A DNA stretch of 64,000 bases from Acidobacteriota bacterium (GTDB taxonomy: Bacteria > Acidobacteriota > Blastocatellia > Pyrinomonadales > Pyrinomonadaceae), in contig JADJWI010000001.1 of assembly GCA_016716435.1 (NCBI GenBank), positions 62,001 through 126,000 on the forward strand. Direction: 5' to 3'. Numbering within the stretch: the first letter of the stretch is position 1; every line of letters starts with the position of its first letter. Below are positions 1 through 6,137 of this stretch, one piece after another. The position numbers and the translations under genes are program-made. The notes beneath the pieces are model-generated. The model searched no databases. It was not told where the DNA came from and saw only the letters and a program-made list of their open reading frames with translations.

Positions 1-140
1 CCTTCTTTGAGATTCAGGAGTTCGACAGCCTTTCGACGGACAGGCTTAATGAACGAGAAATCGAAGTTCGGGAATGGTTTCGTCAACTCAATCAGCAAGC
101 GGCCATAAAGCGGCGTTAGTTCTTTGTCTTGTTTTTCCAT
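1..140 (-). CDS. Partial SAM methyltransferase-like protein (N-terminus only)
   Basis: The reading frame starts at an ATG on the minus strand (138-140) and runs off the window edge without a stop, giving 46 residues. The visible N-terminus, with LYGRLLIELTKPFPNFDF followed by FIKPVRRKAVELL, resembles the segment that precedes the glycine-rich SAM-binding motif I in small class I methyltransferases. That motif would lie outside the window, so the assignment is a recollection of family style and not a motif match. It lies on the same strand as the membrane-protein and sigma-factor genes to its right, about 18 bp from the nearest stop, and could be the last visible member of that unit. Confidence 0.45.
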   Translation of the reverse strand, partial: MEKQDKELTPLYGRLLIELTKPFPNFDFSFIKPVRRKAVELLNLKE

Positions 141-158
141 CGAAACGACCTCTCTTGT

Positions 159-572
159 TCAGTCAATCCCCAGAATTGCGTTAAAGAAAGAGACCACATG
201 TCTCCAAACGAGGTAGAAAACGATCACCAAAACTGGGAAGCCGAAAGGAAACGCGCTCGCTACGACCGACGGGATTTCAACGTCAGTGAGCTTAGCTATT
301 CCAAATGCTGTCATTGCCTGTACAAACGTAAGAAGTGCCCCATGAAGACCGATAGACAAATACCGATTTCTTCGCAATCGTACGTAAGCCATATTCCAAA
401 TGCCCCATAGATTTGGAACTATCGCCAAAGGAAAAACTATCAATCGCTCAATCGGGATAAGTTCGCTGTATTCGTGACGAGCAAACGTAAAAACAGTAAC
501 GAACAAAACAAGAAGAATCGTAGGGATAGTGATTCCTGCCATATATGCTCGAAGATAAGGATACGTTTTCAT
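159..572 (-). CDS. Small multi-pass membrane protein of unknown function
   Basis: Encodes 137 residues with about four hydrophobic stretches: near residues 9-28, 41-60, 72-92 and 105-125. No catalytic motif is visible and I do not recognise a family. I chose the ATG at 572 because an AGGAG ribosome binding site lies just upstream; a longer frame to 635 would overlap the preceding gene. It follows the ECF sigma factor and the 73-residue one-TM protein on the same strand with tight spacing, so the three are probably co-transcribed. Membrane proteins in that position often act with, or are targets of, the sigma factor, but nothing in this protein shows that directly. Confidence 0.6.
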   Translation of the reverse strand: MKTYPYLRAYMAGITIPTILLVLFVTVFTFARHEYSELIPIERLIVFPLAIVPNLWGIWNMAYVRLRRNRYLSIGLHGALLTFVQAMTAFGIAKLTDVEIPSVVASAFPFGFPVLVIVFYLVWRHVVSFFNAILGID

Positions 573-586
573 ATGGATCTCCTGCG

Positions 587-808
587 CTAGAGGTTGAACA
601 GCAGCCCGGTAATCGCCTCCGGGACAAACAGGCAAAGAATCACGACAATGGCGACGAGGACGAAATCAAACCAGCGCACACGAATGCCCGAATCACTTAA
701 TTTTAGATGTACGCGAGGCCACAGATCTTGCGGTGGTTCCTGCTCGTCCATTGGAGCAATCGCGTTCCTAAGAAATTTGCTAAATTGTTCGTCATCAAGA
801 CGGTTCAT
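587..808 (-). CDS. Short single-TM protein co-transcribed with an ECF sigma factor
   Basis: A 73-residue protein with a charged N-terminal half (MNRLDDEQFSKFLRNAI, then a proline-rich PMDEQEPPQDLW) and one C-terminal membrane helix around residues 47-70. Its ATG overlaps the stop of the sigma factor as ATGA, so the two are translationally coupled. A cytoplasmic N-terminal tail plus one membrane helix right after an ECF sigma gene is the layout of small membrane-anchored anti-sigma factors. No zinc-binding HxxxCxxC motif is present, so a ZAS-type anti-sigma domain is not supported. Function by context only. Confidence 0.6.
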   Translation of the reverse strand: MNRLDDEQFSKFLRNAIAPMDEQEPPQDLWPRVHLKLSDSGIRVRWFDFVLVAIVVILCLFVPEAITGLLFNL

Positions 809-1323
809 GATTCTATACCTAGTTGTTTTAAGTGTTCGCGCAAAAGGCGTGTGGCCCGGAATAGACGCGACTTAACCGTTCCAACAGGAATACTCAGCGC
901 CTCCGCAATCTCTTCATACGGTCTTTCTTCAATCAGTGCCAACGTTGCAGCCACTCGAAGTTTCGGTGGCAATTGGCTGAATGCTTGTTGAATCCGTTCC
1001 CGCGTATCCCGTTGAATCGCAGCATCGGGCGGCGTTTCAAGTGACCGATTTTCCTGAAATTGAACCTCCGGTCGAACATGTTTCAAATGGTCAAGAGCAA
1101 GATTTGTTGCAATACGTCGCGCCCAAGCCCCGAAACTTCGCGTTGGATCGAATCTAGCGTGAGAGCGATAAAGACGCCAGAATGTTTCCATTGTGAGCTC
1201 CTCTGCAACTCTCGGATCTCGAACTATTCGGACGATCCAGCCATATACTTCTTTCTGGAACTGCCGGAATAGTATTTCAAAAGCATCGAGATCGCCATGT
1301 GTGAACTTCTCTAGCAATTCCAT
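805..1323 (-). CDS. ECF-family RNA polymerase sigma factor
   Basis: A 172-residue sigma factor of usual ECF length. Region 2 lies at about residues 10-80 (FEILFRQFQKEVYGWIVRIV, then ETFWRLYRSH and WARRIATNLALDHLK, the -10 recognition and core-binding helices). Region 4 lies at about 115-165 and ends in the helix-turn-helix LIEERPYEEIAEALSIPVGTVKSRLFRATRLLREHL. Regions 1 and 3 are absent, as expected. The stop overlaps the start of the 73-residue one-TM protein. The gene lies between an integrase and the window edge, so it may be cargo of an integrated element. The 374 bp upstream (1324-1697) is AT-rich and shows no gene, tRNA or clear terminator; the sigma promoter presumably lies there. Confidence 0.9.
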   Translation of the reverse strand: MELLEKFTHGDLDAFEILFRQFQKEVYGWIVRIVRDPRVAEELTMETFWRLYRSHARFDPTRSFGAWARRIATNLALDHLKHVRPEVQFQENRSLETPPDAAIQRDTRERIQQAFSQLPPKLRVAATLALIEERPYEEIAEALSIPVGTVKSRLFRATRLLREHLKQLGIES

Positions 1324-1697
1324 TTCTTCTATTAAACTTACTGCCTACGTCGCATTTTGGTTCACTTTACCGACCACATTTCTGAAACAAAATATTTTTT
1401 CCGAGTCCAGTCAGGTTTTCCTGAAATTTGAAGAAAAAATATACGGGTCCTTGCCCCTTCGGCAGACAGAAGAAGAGACGTTTTCGGAACTCACCGCTCC
1501 TAGATTATTCTACGGTCTTTTCTTGAGCGAATTCAGCAAGACGACGTAAAGTGGGCGCAACGATCGTGGGCAAGTCTTGTCCAGCAATCTGTTATGAACG
1601 AGATACGTCAAATAACGACCCCCGACCGCCACTTCCGACAGGGCTCGTTATAAATTCCAATCAGAAGCAATTTGAAGCGCCGTTTCTTGACGGGCTC

Positions 1698-2765
1698 TTA
1701 GTCTGCGGTATCGAGCCTTTTTACCGCTTCCAGCAAGAGTTTGTCATCAGTTTGAGCGTAGACCGTTGTGATGCTCATGTCAGAGTGCGCAAACAGATTC
1801 TGCACTATAAGCGGGTTCGTATTTCGCCGGATTAGCTCGCTGGCGAAATAGCTGCGAAGATCGTGGAAGTGATAGTTCTCTTCTCTCGTTCCGCCTTTTT
1901 TGTTTATCCCAGCGTTACGGAGTGCAGTTTGCCATCGTTTACGGAAGTCTTTTACCGGGAACGGCAACTGTTTTTCATCGATCATCGCTTTCAATATCTT
2001 AGTCGCAGTTGCATTAAGCGGAACTAAACGCGGCGGTCTTCCTTTCGATCCAATGACGAATACATGTTCGTTTTCAAAATCGATAACATCTTCCGTGATC
2101 GCGACAAGTTGTCCGCGACGTAATGGAAGATTCACTGCGAGGACTATCAGTCGATAAAGCAGTGTATCCTTCTCCAACTCCGTCCAAAGCGCTTCCTTTT
2201 GTTTCGGATTTAGCAACCGTCTTCGAGGGGGCGGTTCCGGTAGAGCCTTCACGTATTGCATCGGGTTGCGTTCCAGAATTCCCTCTTCACACGCTAAGCT
2301 GAAGATCTTCGACAACGTGGACATGATCCGGTTGATCGACGCCGATGAGAGTGCACTTTCTTTCTTCCGTTTGTTTTGGCGAGTCTGAAGTTTGGTCCGG
2401 CAGTTTCGACAGTCCTGAGGACTGATGCTGGACAAAGTTTGCTTCTTGAAGTGACCAAGTAGAAGCCTTATATAAAGTTCCTTAGCTCCTTTGTTGACGT
2501 TGTTCTGCTGGACATAGGGCCGATATTTCTCGTCGATGAACGAGGCAAGAGTCGTGGTGGTATCGGTAACGTTATAGCTATGATCAAAGGACGCTTTAAT
2601 GATCTGCCTCTCAGCCAGCTCAGCTTCCTGTTTGGTCTTCGCTTCGGGAATACTCTGATGAATGACCTTCCCTTTCAGCCGCTTATAGATCCACCATCGG
2701 GCTTTCGAATAGTCGGGATGGGAGGATGAGACTCGCTTACCGTTGTATCTTTTGTAGACAGACAT
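1698..2765 (-). CDS. Tyrosine recombinase / phage-type integrase
   Basis: A 355-residue site-specific recombinase. The N-terminal part (about 1-60, basic, KRVSSSHPDYSKARWWIYK) resembles an arm-binding domain. A SAM-like core-binding domain covers about 75-180 (SFIDEKYRPYVQQNNVNKG). The C-terminal catalytic domain shows the family residues: Arg in NLPLRRGQLVAI, HDLRSYFASE (His-x-x-Arg), His in LFAHSDMSI and the nucleophile Tyr in TTVYAQ. I chose the ATG at 2765; an upstream frame adds 26 residues with no family look. It reads away from tRNA-Pro(GGG), starting about 370 bp from the tRNA 3' end, the classic position of an integrase whose attachment site is a tRNA 3' end. No second copy of the tRNA end was found to its left in the window. 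Base composition is more AT-rich than thiL or merR. Confidence 0.9.
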   Translation of the reverse strand: MSVYKRYNGKRVSSSHPDYSKARWWIYKRLKGKVIHQSIPEAKTKQEAELAERQIIKASFDHSYNVTDTTTTLASFIDEKYRPYVQQNNVNKGAKELYIRLLLGHFKKQTLSSISPQDCRNCRTKLQTRQNKRKKESALSSASINRIMSTLSKIFSLACEEGILERNPMQYVKALPEPPPRRRLLNPKQKEALWTELEKDTLLYRLIVLAVNLPLRRGQLVAITEDVIDFENEHVFVIGSKGRPPRLVPLNATATKILKAMIDEKQLPFPVKDFRKRWQTALRNAGINKKGGTREENYHFHDLRSYFASELIRRNTNPLIVQNLFAHSDMSITTVYAQTDDKLLLEAVKRLDTAD

Positions 2766-3094
2766 ATTCTTCGTTAGTAGATTTGCTCTGGTCAGTAGTC
2801 GAGGGACGTGACAAACCGGTGCCTCTCGCGTAGCCTTTCGCAAGTTCTATTCCGCTGACTGTTAGCCGCTTATTTGCTCGGAATCGGAGTGAAAAGGTGA
2901 AATTTGGAACGCCGATGCAACAGTTGGTTTTTCCTCGCACCGTGGTTGGTGCGTCTGTTCACCAAAACGGCTCTAATTTGAGGTGCAGAAGGTTGGTTGC
3001 AAAATGGAGGCGCTTTTTCTGACGGGTGGTAGGCCGTAAATGCGGCAATCAGGGGGCTTAGCAACCCGCCCTCTCGTGGCTGTGGAGAAACTAC
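2766..3094. other. Gene-free stretch between integrase and tRNA-Pro terminator
   Basis: About 330 bp with only short shadow frames. It would hold the integrase promoter and, if the integrase acts at tRNA-Pro, arm-type binding sites. I see no clear repeat pair or hairpin in it. Confidence 0.4.
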
Positions 3095-3131
3095 GAAAAA
3101 TGGGACTTTCGGATTTCTCCGAAAGCCCCAT
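3094..3131 (-). terminator. Rho-independent terminator of tRNA-Pro(GGG)
   Basis: On the minus strand, GGGGCTTTCGGA pairs with TCCGAAAGTCCC (one mismatch; positions 3102-3129) around a small loop and is followed by ATTTTTC. It lies directly after the encoded CCA of the tRNA. Confidence 0.75.
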
Positions 3132-3137
3132 GTTTAT

Positions 3138-3214
3138 TGGTCGGGACGGCGAGATTTGAACTCACGACCTCTCGCACCCCAAGCGAACGCGCTACCAGAC
3201 TGCGCTACGTCCCG
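3138..3214 (-). tRNA. tRNA-Pro (anticodon GGG)
   Basis: A 77-nt cloverleaf on the minus strand. The CGGGACG acceptor pairs perfectly with CGTCCCG. The anticodon loop TTGGGGT gives GGG, the T-loop is TTCAAAT and CCA is encoded. All invariant positions look normal. It lies next to merR on the same strand, an arrangement I recall from several deltaproteobacterial and acidobacterial genomes, and forms the likely attachment site for the integrase on its 3' side. Confidence 0.95.
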
Positions 3215-3279
3215 AAACGTTAAATTTAGATTTACAGGAAAGGATTGTCAAACCCGACGCCCGGATGGGCCGATCTAGA

Positions 3280-3795
3280 CTATCTACCGTTCTTTAGCAT
3301 TGTCCGGAGCTCGAGCAGATGCTGGGCAAGATTCTTCAGCGCCTCGCGCTGATCTTCGCCAAGGTCTTTTTCGACCGCACGGACAGTCTTGACCGCCGTT
3401 TCGATGCGATCATCGAGAGTTATCTCATCGGCATCGTCCATCGGCTCATCGAAAAGTCCCGGAGCGTTGTCCGCCTTCGCTGAGACTGCGTCTTCGGGCG
3501 GTTCGGGACGGATGACCTTCAGCTTCGGGGCCTCGGCCCGCGATTCAAGCTGTAGCTTTTTTCGGGCACCGGCGATTGTGTAAAGATCTTCGTAAAGAAG
3601 CTCTTTTATCCGCAGGGCCGTTTCGACATCGCGACGTCGATAGCTGCGCTGGCCCGATCGGTTTTTCTGCGGCGAGAGCTGAGAAAACTCGGTCTCCCAA
3701 TAGCGTAGCACGTGTGCCTGGACGCCAACGATCTCGCAGACTTCGCCGATCTTAAAATAGAGTTTTTCCGGTATGGCCACGGCTGCTTGCCCCAT
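3280..3795 (-). CDS. MerR-family transcriptional regulator
   Basis: A 171-residue regulator. The N-terminal winged helix-turn-helix at about residues 12-80 reads FKIGEVCEIVGVQAHVLRYWETEF then RSYRRRDVETALRIKELLYE, the typical MerR pattern in which the YW after the recognition helix and the RxY in the wing are conserved. The C-terminal half is acidic and low in complexity, then ends in a helical stretch (about 130-170) likely to form the dimer coiled coil. No effector-binding cysteine cluster is present, so metal sensing is not suggested. It is divergent from thiL over 86 bp; that gap contains GTAAATA and TATTTAC as an 18-bp-spaced inverted repeat (3827-3858), a possible operator. Target genes are unknown. 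Confidence 0.88.
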   Translation of the reverse strand: MGQAAVAIPEKLYFKIGEVCEIVGVQAHVLRYWETEFSQLSPQKNRSGQRSYRRRDVETALRIKELLYEDLYTIAGARKKLQLESRAEAPKLKVIRPEPPEDAVSAKADNAPGLFDEPMDDADEITLDDRIETAVKTVRAVEKDLGEDQREALKNLAQHLLELRTMLKNGR

Positions 3796-3881
3796 GATTT
3801 TCGCCTGAATTGTGTTAAAGTCAGAAGTAAATAAACCGCCGTTATTGTATGTATTTACGGCACTTGTGTCAATCTATTTAA

Positions 3882-4832
3882 ATGCGGTCAGAATTCGACT
3901 TCATCCATCACATTAAGAAATTGCACGGGCTCGGCCGCGTCGGTGATGATTGCGCTGTTCTCCCAAAAGACGCCGAGACCGACATTTTGATCACCGCAGA
4001 CATGCTCGTGGAGGCTGTCGATTTTCGGCTCGAATGGACAACGCCTGAGTTTCTTGGCCACAAAGCTCTTGCCGTATCGCTTTCGGACATTGCCGCGATG
4101 GGTGGCCGGCCGACCTTCGCGATGCTCTCGCTCGGCGTTCCAGAAAGCCACTGGAGCGGCAATTTTCTTGACGGATTTTATGAAGGGTGGCACGCATTGG
4201 CGAGAAGATTCAGCGTTGAATTGGTCGGCGGCGATGTCTCGCGTGTTCCCGAGAAATTTGTCATCGATTCGATCGTTTTGGGTGAGGTTTCGAAAGGGAA
4301 TGCCATACTGCGTTCCGGAGCAAAGCCCGGCGACAAGATCTACGTCACGGGCTCGCTCGGCGGAGCTGCGGGCGGCCTGAAGCTGCTAGAATCCGGAACC
4401 AGGCACGATCAGGACTTGAGCCAAGCGGCACGGGAGTTGATCGAAAGGCAGCTTCGGCCGATGCCGCGTCTGGATCTGGCAGATCAGTTCCCCGCCTCGG
4501 CAATGATCGATCTAAGCGATGGTCTTTCGTCGGACCTTGGCCATATCTGCGAAGCCAGCGGCGTTGGAGCGGCGATCTATGCCGAACAGATACCGATCAA
4601 CGTCCGGCTTGATTCGATTTTCAGTTCTCTCGACGAAAAACTGCATCTTGCATTAGATGGCGGTGAGGATTTTGAGTTACTTTTCACTGCCGATTCGAAA
4701 AAAATTTTACCGGCCGAAATTGCGAATATAACCTGCATCGGCGAGATCACTGCAAATAGTGGAAAGATTGAACTTATCCGCGACGGCGTGGCCTCAGAAT
4801 TAAAGCCGAAAGGCTTCCAACATTTCCGCTAA
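3882..4832 (+). CDS. thiL: Thiamine-monophosphate kinase ThiL
   Basis: A 316-residue enzyme of normal length that phosphorylates thiamine monophosphate with ATP to make thiamine pyrophosphate, the cofactor used by the pyruvate dehydrogenase E1 encoded further right. Signatures in order: VGDDCAV, LITADMLVEAVDF (family ITxDxLVEGVHF), ALAVSLSDIAAMGG, LVGGDVS (Mg/ATP GGD), KIYVTGSLGGAAGGL, MIDLSDGLSSDLGHIC and LDGGEDFELLFT. This is the AIR-synthase/PurM-like ATP-grasp-unrelated kinase fold. The start ATG lies straight after AT-rich DNA with no Shine-Dalgarno sequence, so the message may be leaderless. Divergent from merR. Confidence 0.95.
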   Translation: MRSEFDFIHHIKKLHGLGRVGDDCAVLPKDAETDILITADMLVEAVDFRLEWTTPEFLGHKALAVSLSDIAAMGGRPTFAMLSLGVPESHWSGNFLDGFYEGWHALARRFSVELVGGDVSRVPEKFVIDSIVLGEVSKGNAILRSGAKPGDKIYVTGSLGGAAGGLKLLESGTRHDQDLSQAARELIERQLRPMPRLDLADQFPASAMIDLSDGLSSDLGHICEASGVGAAIYAEQIPINVRLDSIFSSLDEKLHLALDGGEDFELLFTADSKKILPAEIANITCIGEITANSGKIELIRDGVASELKPKGFQHFR

Positions 4833-4867
4833 AAATCCACCGACTGAAACTTTTTTTCGAAAAATGC

Positions 4868-4897
4868 TTGACAAGCGATTTTTTGTCGTGCTAAAAC
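4868..4897 (+). promoter_or_regulatory. Sigma70-type promoter of the stable-RNA region
   Basis: TTGACA at 4868-4873 matches the -35 consensus exactly, and TAAAAC at 4892-4897 is a fair -10 after 18 bp. Downstream lie the structured RNA and the tRNA array with no other strong promoter visible before them. Confidence 0.6.
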
Positions 4898-4905
4898 TCT
4901 TCACC

Positions 4906-4935
4906 TGTCGCGGAAAGTTCGCGGCAAGTTTTTTT
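4906..4935 (+). terminator. Terminator-like hairpin next to the start site
   Basis: TGTCGCG (4906-4912) pairs with CGCGGCA (4920-4926, one G-T pair), followed by a run of seven T from 4929. It could terminate read-through from thiL, or act as an attenuator, because it lies only a few bases after the expected start of the stable-RNA promoter. Confidence 0.45.
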
Positions 4936-5140
4936 GGAAGAAACGATATGACTCGAAGTTCGATACATACACCGAGAACATTCCCGACCCTCACGGCGGC
5001 CATTTTGATGCTGCCCGGAACGGGTTGGAATACGTTCGCGTGTGCGAGCCTCGAAATAGGCAATTATCAACCCAAACGGCGCGATCTTGATCGCACGGAA
5101 CAACTAGATTGACACAGCGGGAGCGGCGTTCCCGCTCCCG

Positions 5141-5247
5141 AAACATCGAAAAGCGGACGAGAAGTTCTCGTCGCGAAGTTTTTAGGAGCGGTTACGCCCG
5201 GGTCACGGAGACCCAGGAGTAAGCCGCTCCTTTTCTTTTCGATGTTT
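5141..5247 (+). ncRNA. Structured leader RNA of the tRNA array
   Basis: A perfect 13-bp closing stem joins AAACATCGAAAAG (5141-5153) to CTTTTCGATGTTT (5235-5247). Inside are two hairpins: GACGAGA/TCTCGTC (5156-5172), and AGGAGCGG/CCGCTCCT (5184-5231), which itself holds TTAC/GTAA and GGGTC/GACCC inner stems. The fold is therefore a three-way junction. Just before it (5118-5138) is another hairpin, GGGAGCGG/CCGCTCCC. I know no RNA family of this shape. It could be a processing stem for the tRNA transcript or an independent RNA. No long open frame crosses it. Confidence 0.55.
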
Positions 5248-5257
5248 GACAACTGAA
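5241..5257 (+). promoter_or_regulatory. boxA-like antitermination motif
   Basis: GATGTTTGACAACTGAA resembles the TTTGACAACTGAA-type boxA region of rRNA operon leaders and spacers, where NusB/NusE bind for antitermination. It partly overlaps the 3' strand of the closing stem. This is a resemblance by eye. Confidence 0.35.
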
Positions 5258-5268
5258 TAGCCGTTAAC

Positions 5269-5340
5269 CAGTGACAAGGGACGAGTGGCGAGTGACGAGC
5301 TTATTGAGGCTTGTCACTCGTCACTATTCCCTCGTCACTG
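5269..5340. repeat. Short-word imperfect palindrome (family GTCACTCG)
   Basis: CAGTGAC at 5269 and GTCACTG at 5334 bracket 72 bp in which the words GAGTGAC and GTCACTC recur and form one long imperfect hairpin. It sits directly before the first tRNA of the array. Comparable word-based palindromes occur at 5607-5682 and 51213-51280. Confidence 0.6.
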
Positions 5341-5346
5341 CTTTTA

Positions 5347-5424
5347 GGAGACGTAGCTCAACGGAATCAGAGCAGCTGAATACGAATCAGCAGGTTGTAG
5401 GTTCAAATCCTACCGTTTCCTCCA
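5347..5424 (+). tRNA. tRNA-Arg (anticodon ACG)
   Basis: Acceptor GGAGACG/CGTTTCC, anticodon stem GCTGA/TCAGC around ATACGAA (anticodon ACG, read as ICG after deamination), T-loop TTCAAAT and encoded CCA. First gene of the array. Confidence 0.92.
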
Positions 5425-5433
5425 ATTCTTCAC

Positions 5434-5521
5434 GCATCGGCCGCCTATCGGCAAAGGCAGGCAGTCTGTAAAACTGTCGCTCATTCGAGCTGCGAAGGTT
5501 CGAATCCTTCCCGGTGCACCA
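5434..5521 (+). tRNA. tRNA-Tyr (anticodon GTA)
   Basis: Class II tRNA with acceptor GCATCGG/CCGGTGC, anticodon loop CTGTAAA (GTA), a long variable arm GCTC/GAGC, T-loop TTCGAAT and encoded CCA. It keeps the long variable arm that the nearby tRNA-Leu lacks. Confidence 0.93.
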
Positions 5522-5530
5522 TCAACTTTT

Positions 5531-5605
5531 TTCGGGGTCGTCTAATCGGCAGGACGGCTGGCTCTGAACCAGTTAATGGAGGTTCGAATCCTTCCCCCGA
5601 AGCCA
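5531..5605 (+). tRNA. tRNA-Gln (anticodon CTG)
   Basis: Acceptor TTCGGGG/CCCCGAA, D-stem GTCT/GGAC, anticodon loop CTCTGAA (CTG), T-loop TTCGAAT and encoded CCA with discriminator G. Confidence 0.92.
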
Positions 5606-5606
5606 G

Positions 5607-5682
5607 AAGCAGTTGTCAGCGGTCAGGCGTCGGTCGTTAGACGAACACCATTCGATGACTCCCAACTGACCACCGACCACTT
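5607..5682. repeat. Short-word imperfect palindrome (family GTCAGCGG)
   Basis: Between tRNA-Gln and tRNA-Pro, the words AGTTGTCAGCGGTCAG and CGTCGGTCGT are mirrored by CAACTGACCACCGACCACT. Same design as the element at 5269-5340 but with different words. Confidence 0.5.
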
Positions 5683-5685
5683 AGA

Positions 5686-5763
5686 CAGAGCGTTCCGCAG
5701 ATGGCTATACGGGCTTGTTTTGGAAACAAGTGTTCGCAGGTTCAAATCCTGCCGCTCTGACCA
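5686..5763 (+). tRNA. tRNA-Pro (anticodon TGG)
   Basis: Acceptor CAGAGCG/CGCTCTG, anticodon stem CTTGT/ACAAG around TTTGGAA (TGG), T-loop TTCAAAT and encoded CCA. The D-stem is C-G rich with one mismatch next to the loop. Confidence 0.9.
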
Positions 5764-5771
5764 ATTTTTCT

Positions 5772-5848
5772 GCACGCGTGGCCAAATCGGCAAAGGCGCC
5801 GGTCTTAGAAACCGGATATTGAAGGTTCGAATCCTTCCGCGTGTACCA
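5772..5848 (+). tRNA. tRNA-Leu (anticodon TAG), without long variable arm
   Basis: Acceptor GCACGCG/CGCGTGT, anticodon stem CCGGT/ACCGG around CTTAGAA (TAG), T-stem GAAGG/CCTTC with loop TTCGAAT, encoded CCA. The D-arm TGGCCAAATCGGCAAAGGC looks Leu-like, but only five bases (ATATT) lie between anticodon stem and T-stem. Bacterial tRNA-Leu normally has a class II variable arm of about 12-15 nt. Confidence 0.85.
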
Positions 5849-5857
5849 ACTTTTTCC

Positions 5858-5933
5858 GGGGACGAATGCAAAACGTCGAGCAAGCAGCCCTTCAAGCTGT
5901 TCCTAGCGGGTTCGAGACCCGTCGTCCCTTCCA
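5858..5933 (+). tRNA. Divergent tRNA, anticodon TTC (Glu-like)
   Basis: Exactly 76 nt with acceptor GGGGACG/CGTCCCT, anticodon stem GCAGC/GCTGT, T-stem GCGGG/CCCGT with normal loop TTCGAGA and encoded CCA. The anticodon loop CCTTCAA puts C at position 33 instead of T, with TTC as anticodon. Position 8 is A, only three D-stem pairs form and the D-loop has no GG. Either a specialised or a decaying tRNA. Confidence 0.65.
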
Positions 5934-5943
5934 TTTCGATCTC

Positions 5944-6048
5944 GCGTATGTCGAACAAAGGACCATGTCCGCGGCCATCCCGGTTCCGGGCATCTCTCGT
6001 TGCACGCTTCATACGCCGGACGGGGAGCCGGATGCAATTGGCTCCCCG
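5944..6048 (+). ncRNA. Structured spacer in the tRNA array
   Basis: GCGTATG (5944-5950) pairs with CATACGC (6010-6016) and encloses GGAC/GTCC and CCCGG/CCGGG hairpins. Next comes a perfect CGGGGAGCC/GGCTCCCCG hairpin (6021-6048). It directly precedes tRNA-Cys and holds no gene. Confidence 0.4.
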
Positions 6049-6056
6049 AAAAATTC

Positions 6057-6133
6057 GCGGGTGTAGCCAAGCGACCCAAGGCGGCGGACTGCAGATCCGT
6101 TCATCATCGGTTCAAATCCGATCACCCGCTCCA
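6057..6133 (+). tRNA. tRNA-Cys (anticodon GCA)
   Basis: Acceptor GCGGGTG/CACCCGC, anticodon stem GCGGA/TCCGT around CTGCAGA (GCA), T-loop TTCAAAT and encoded CCA. Discriminator T is the identity base expected for tRNA-Cys. Confidence 0.93.
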
Positions 6134-6137
6134 CATG

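Noticed and set aside
4949..5112. 54-residue frame after the array promoter
   Set aside because: Possible ribosome site, but composition is unlike a protein and it lies in a stable-RNA leader; not enough support.
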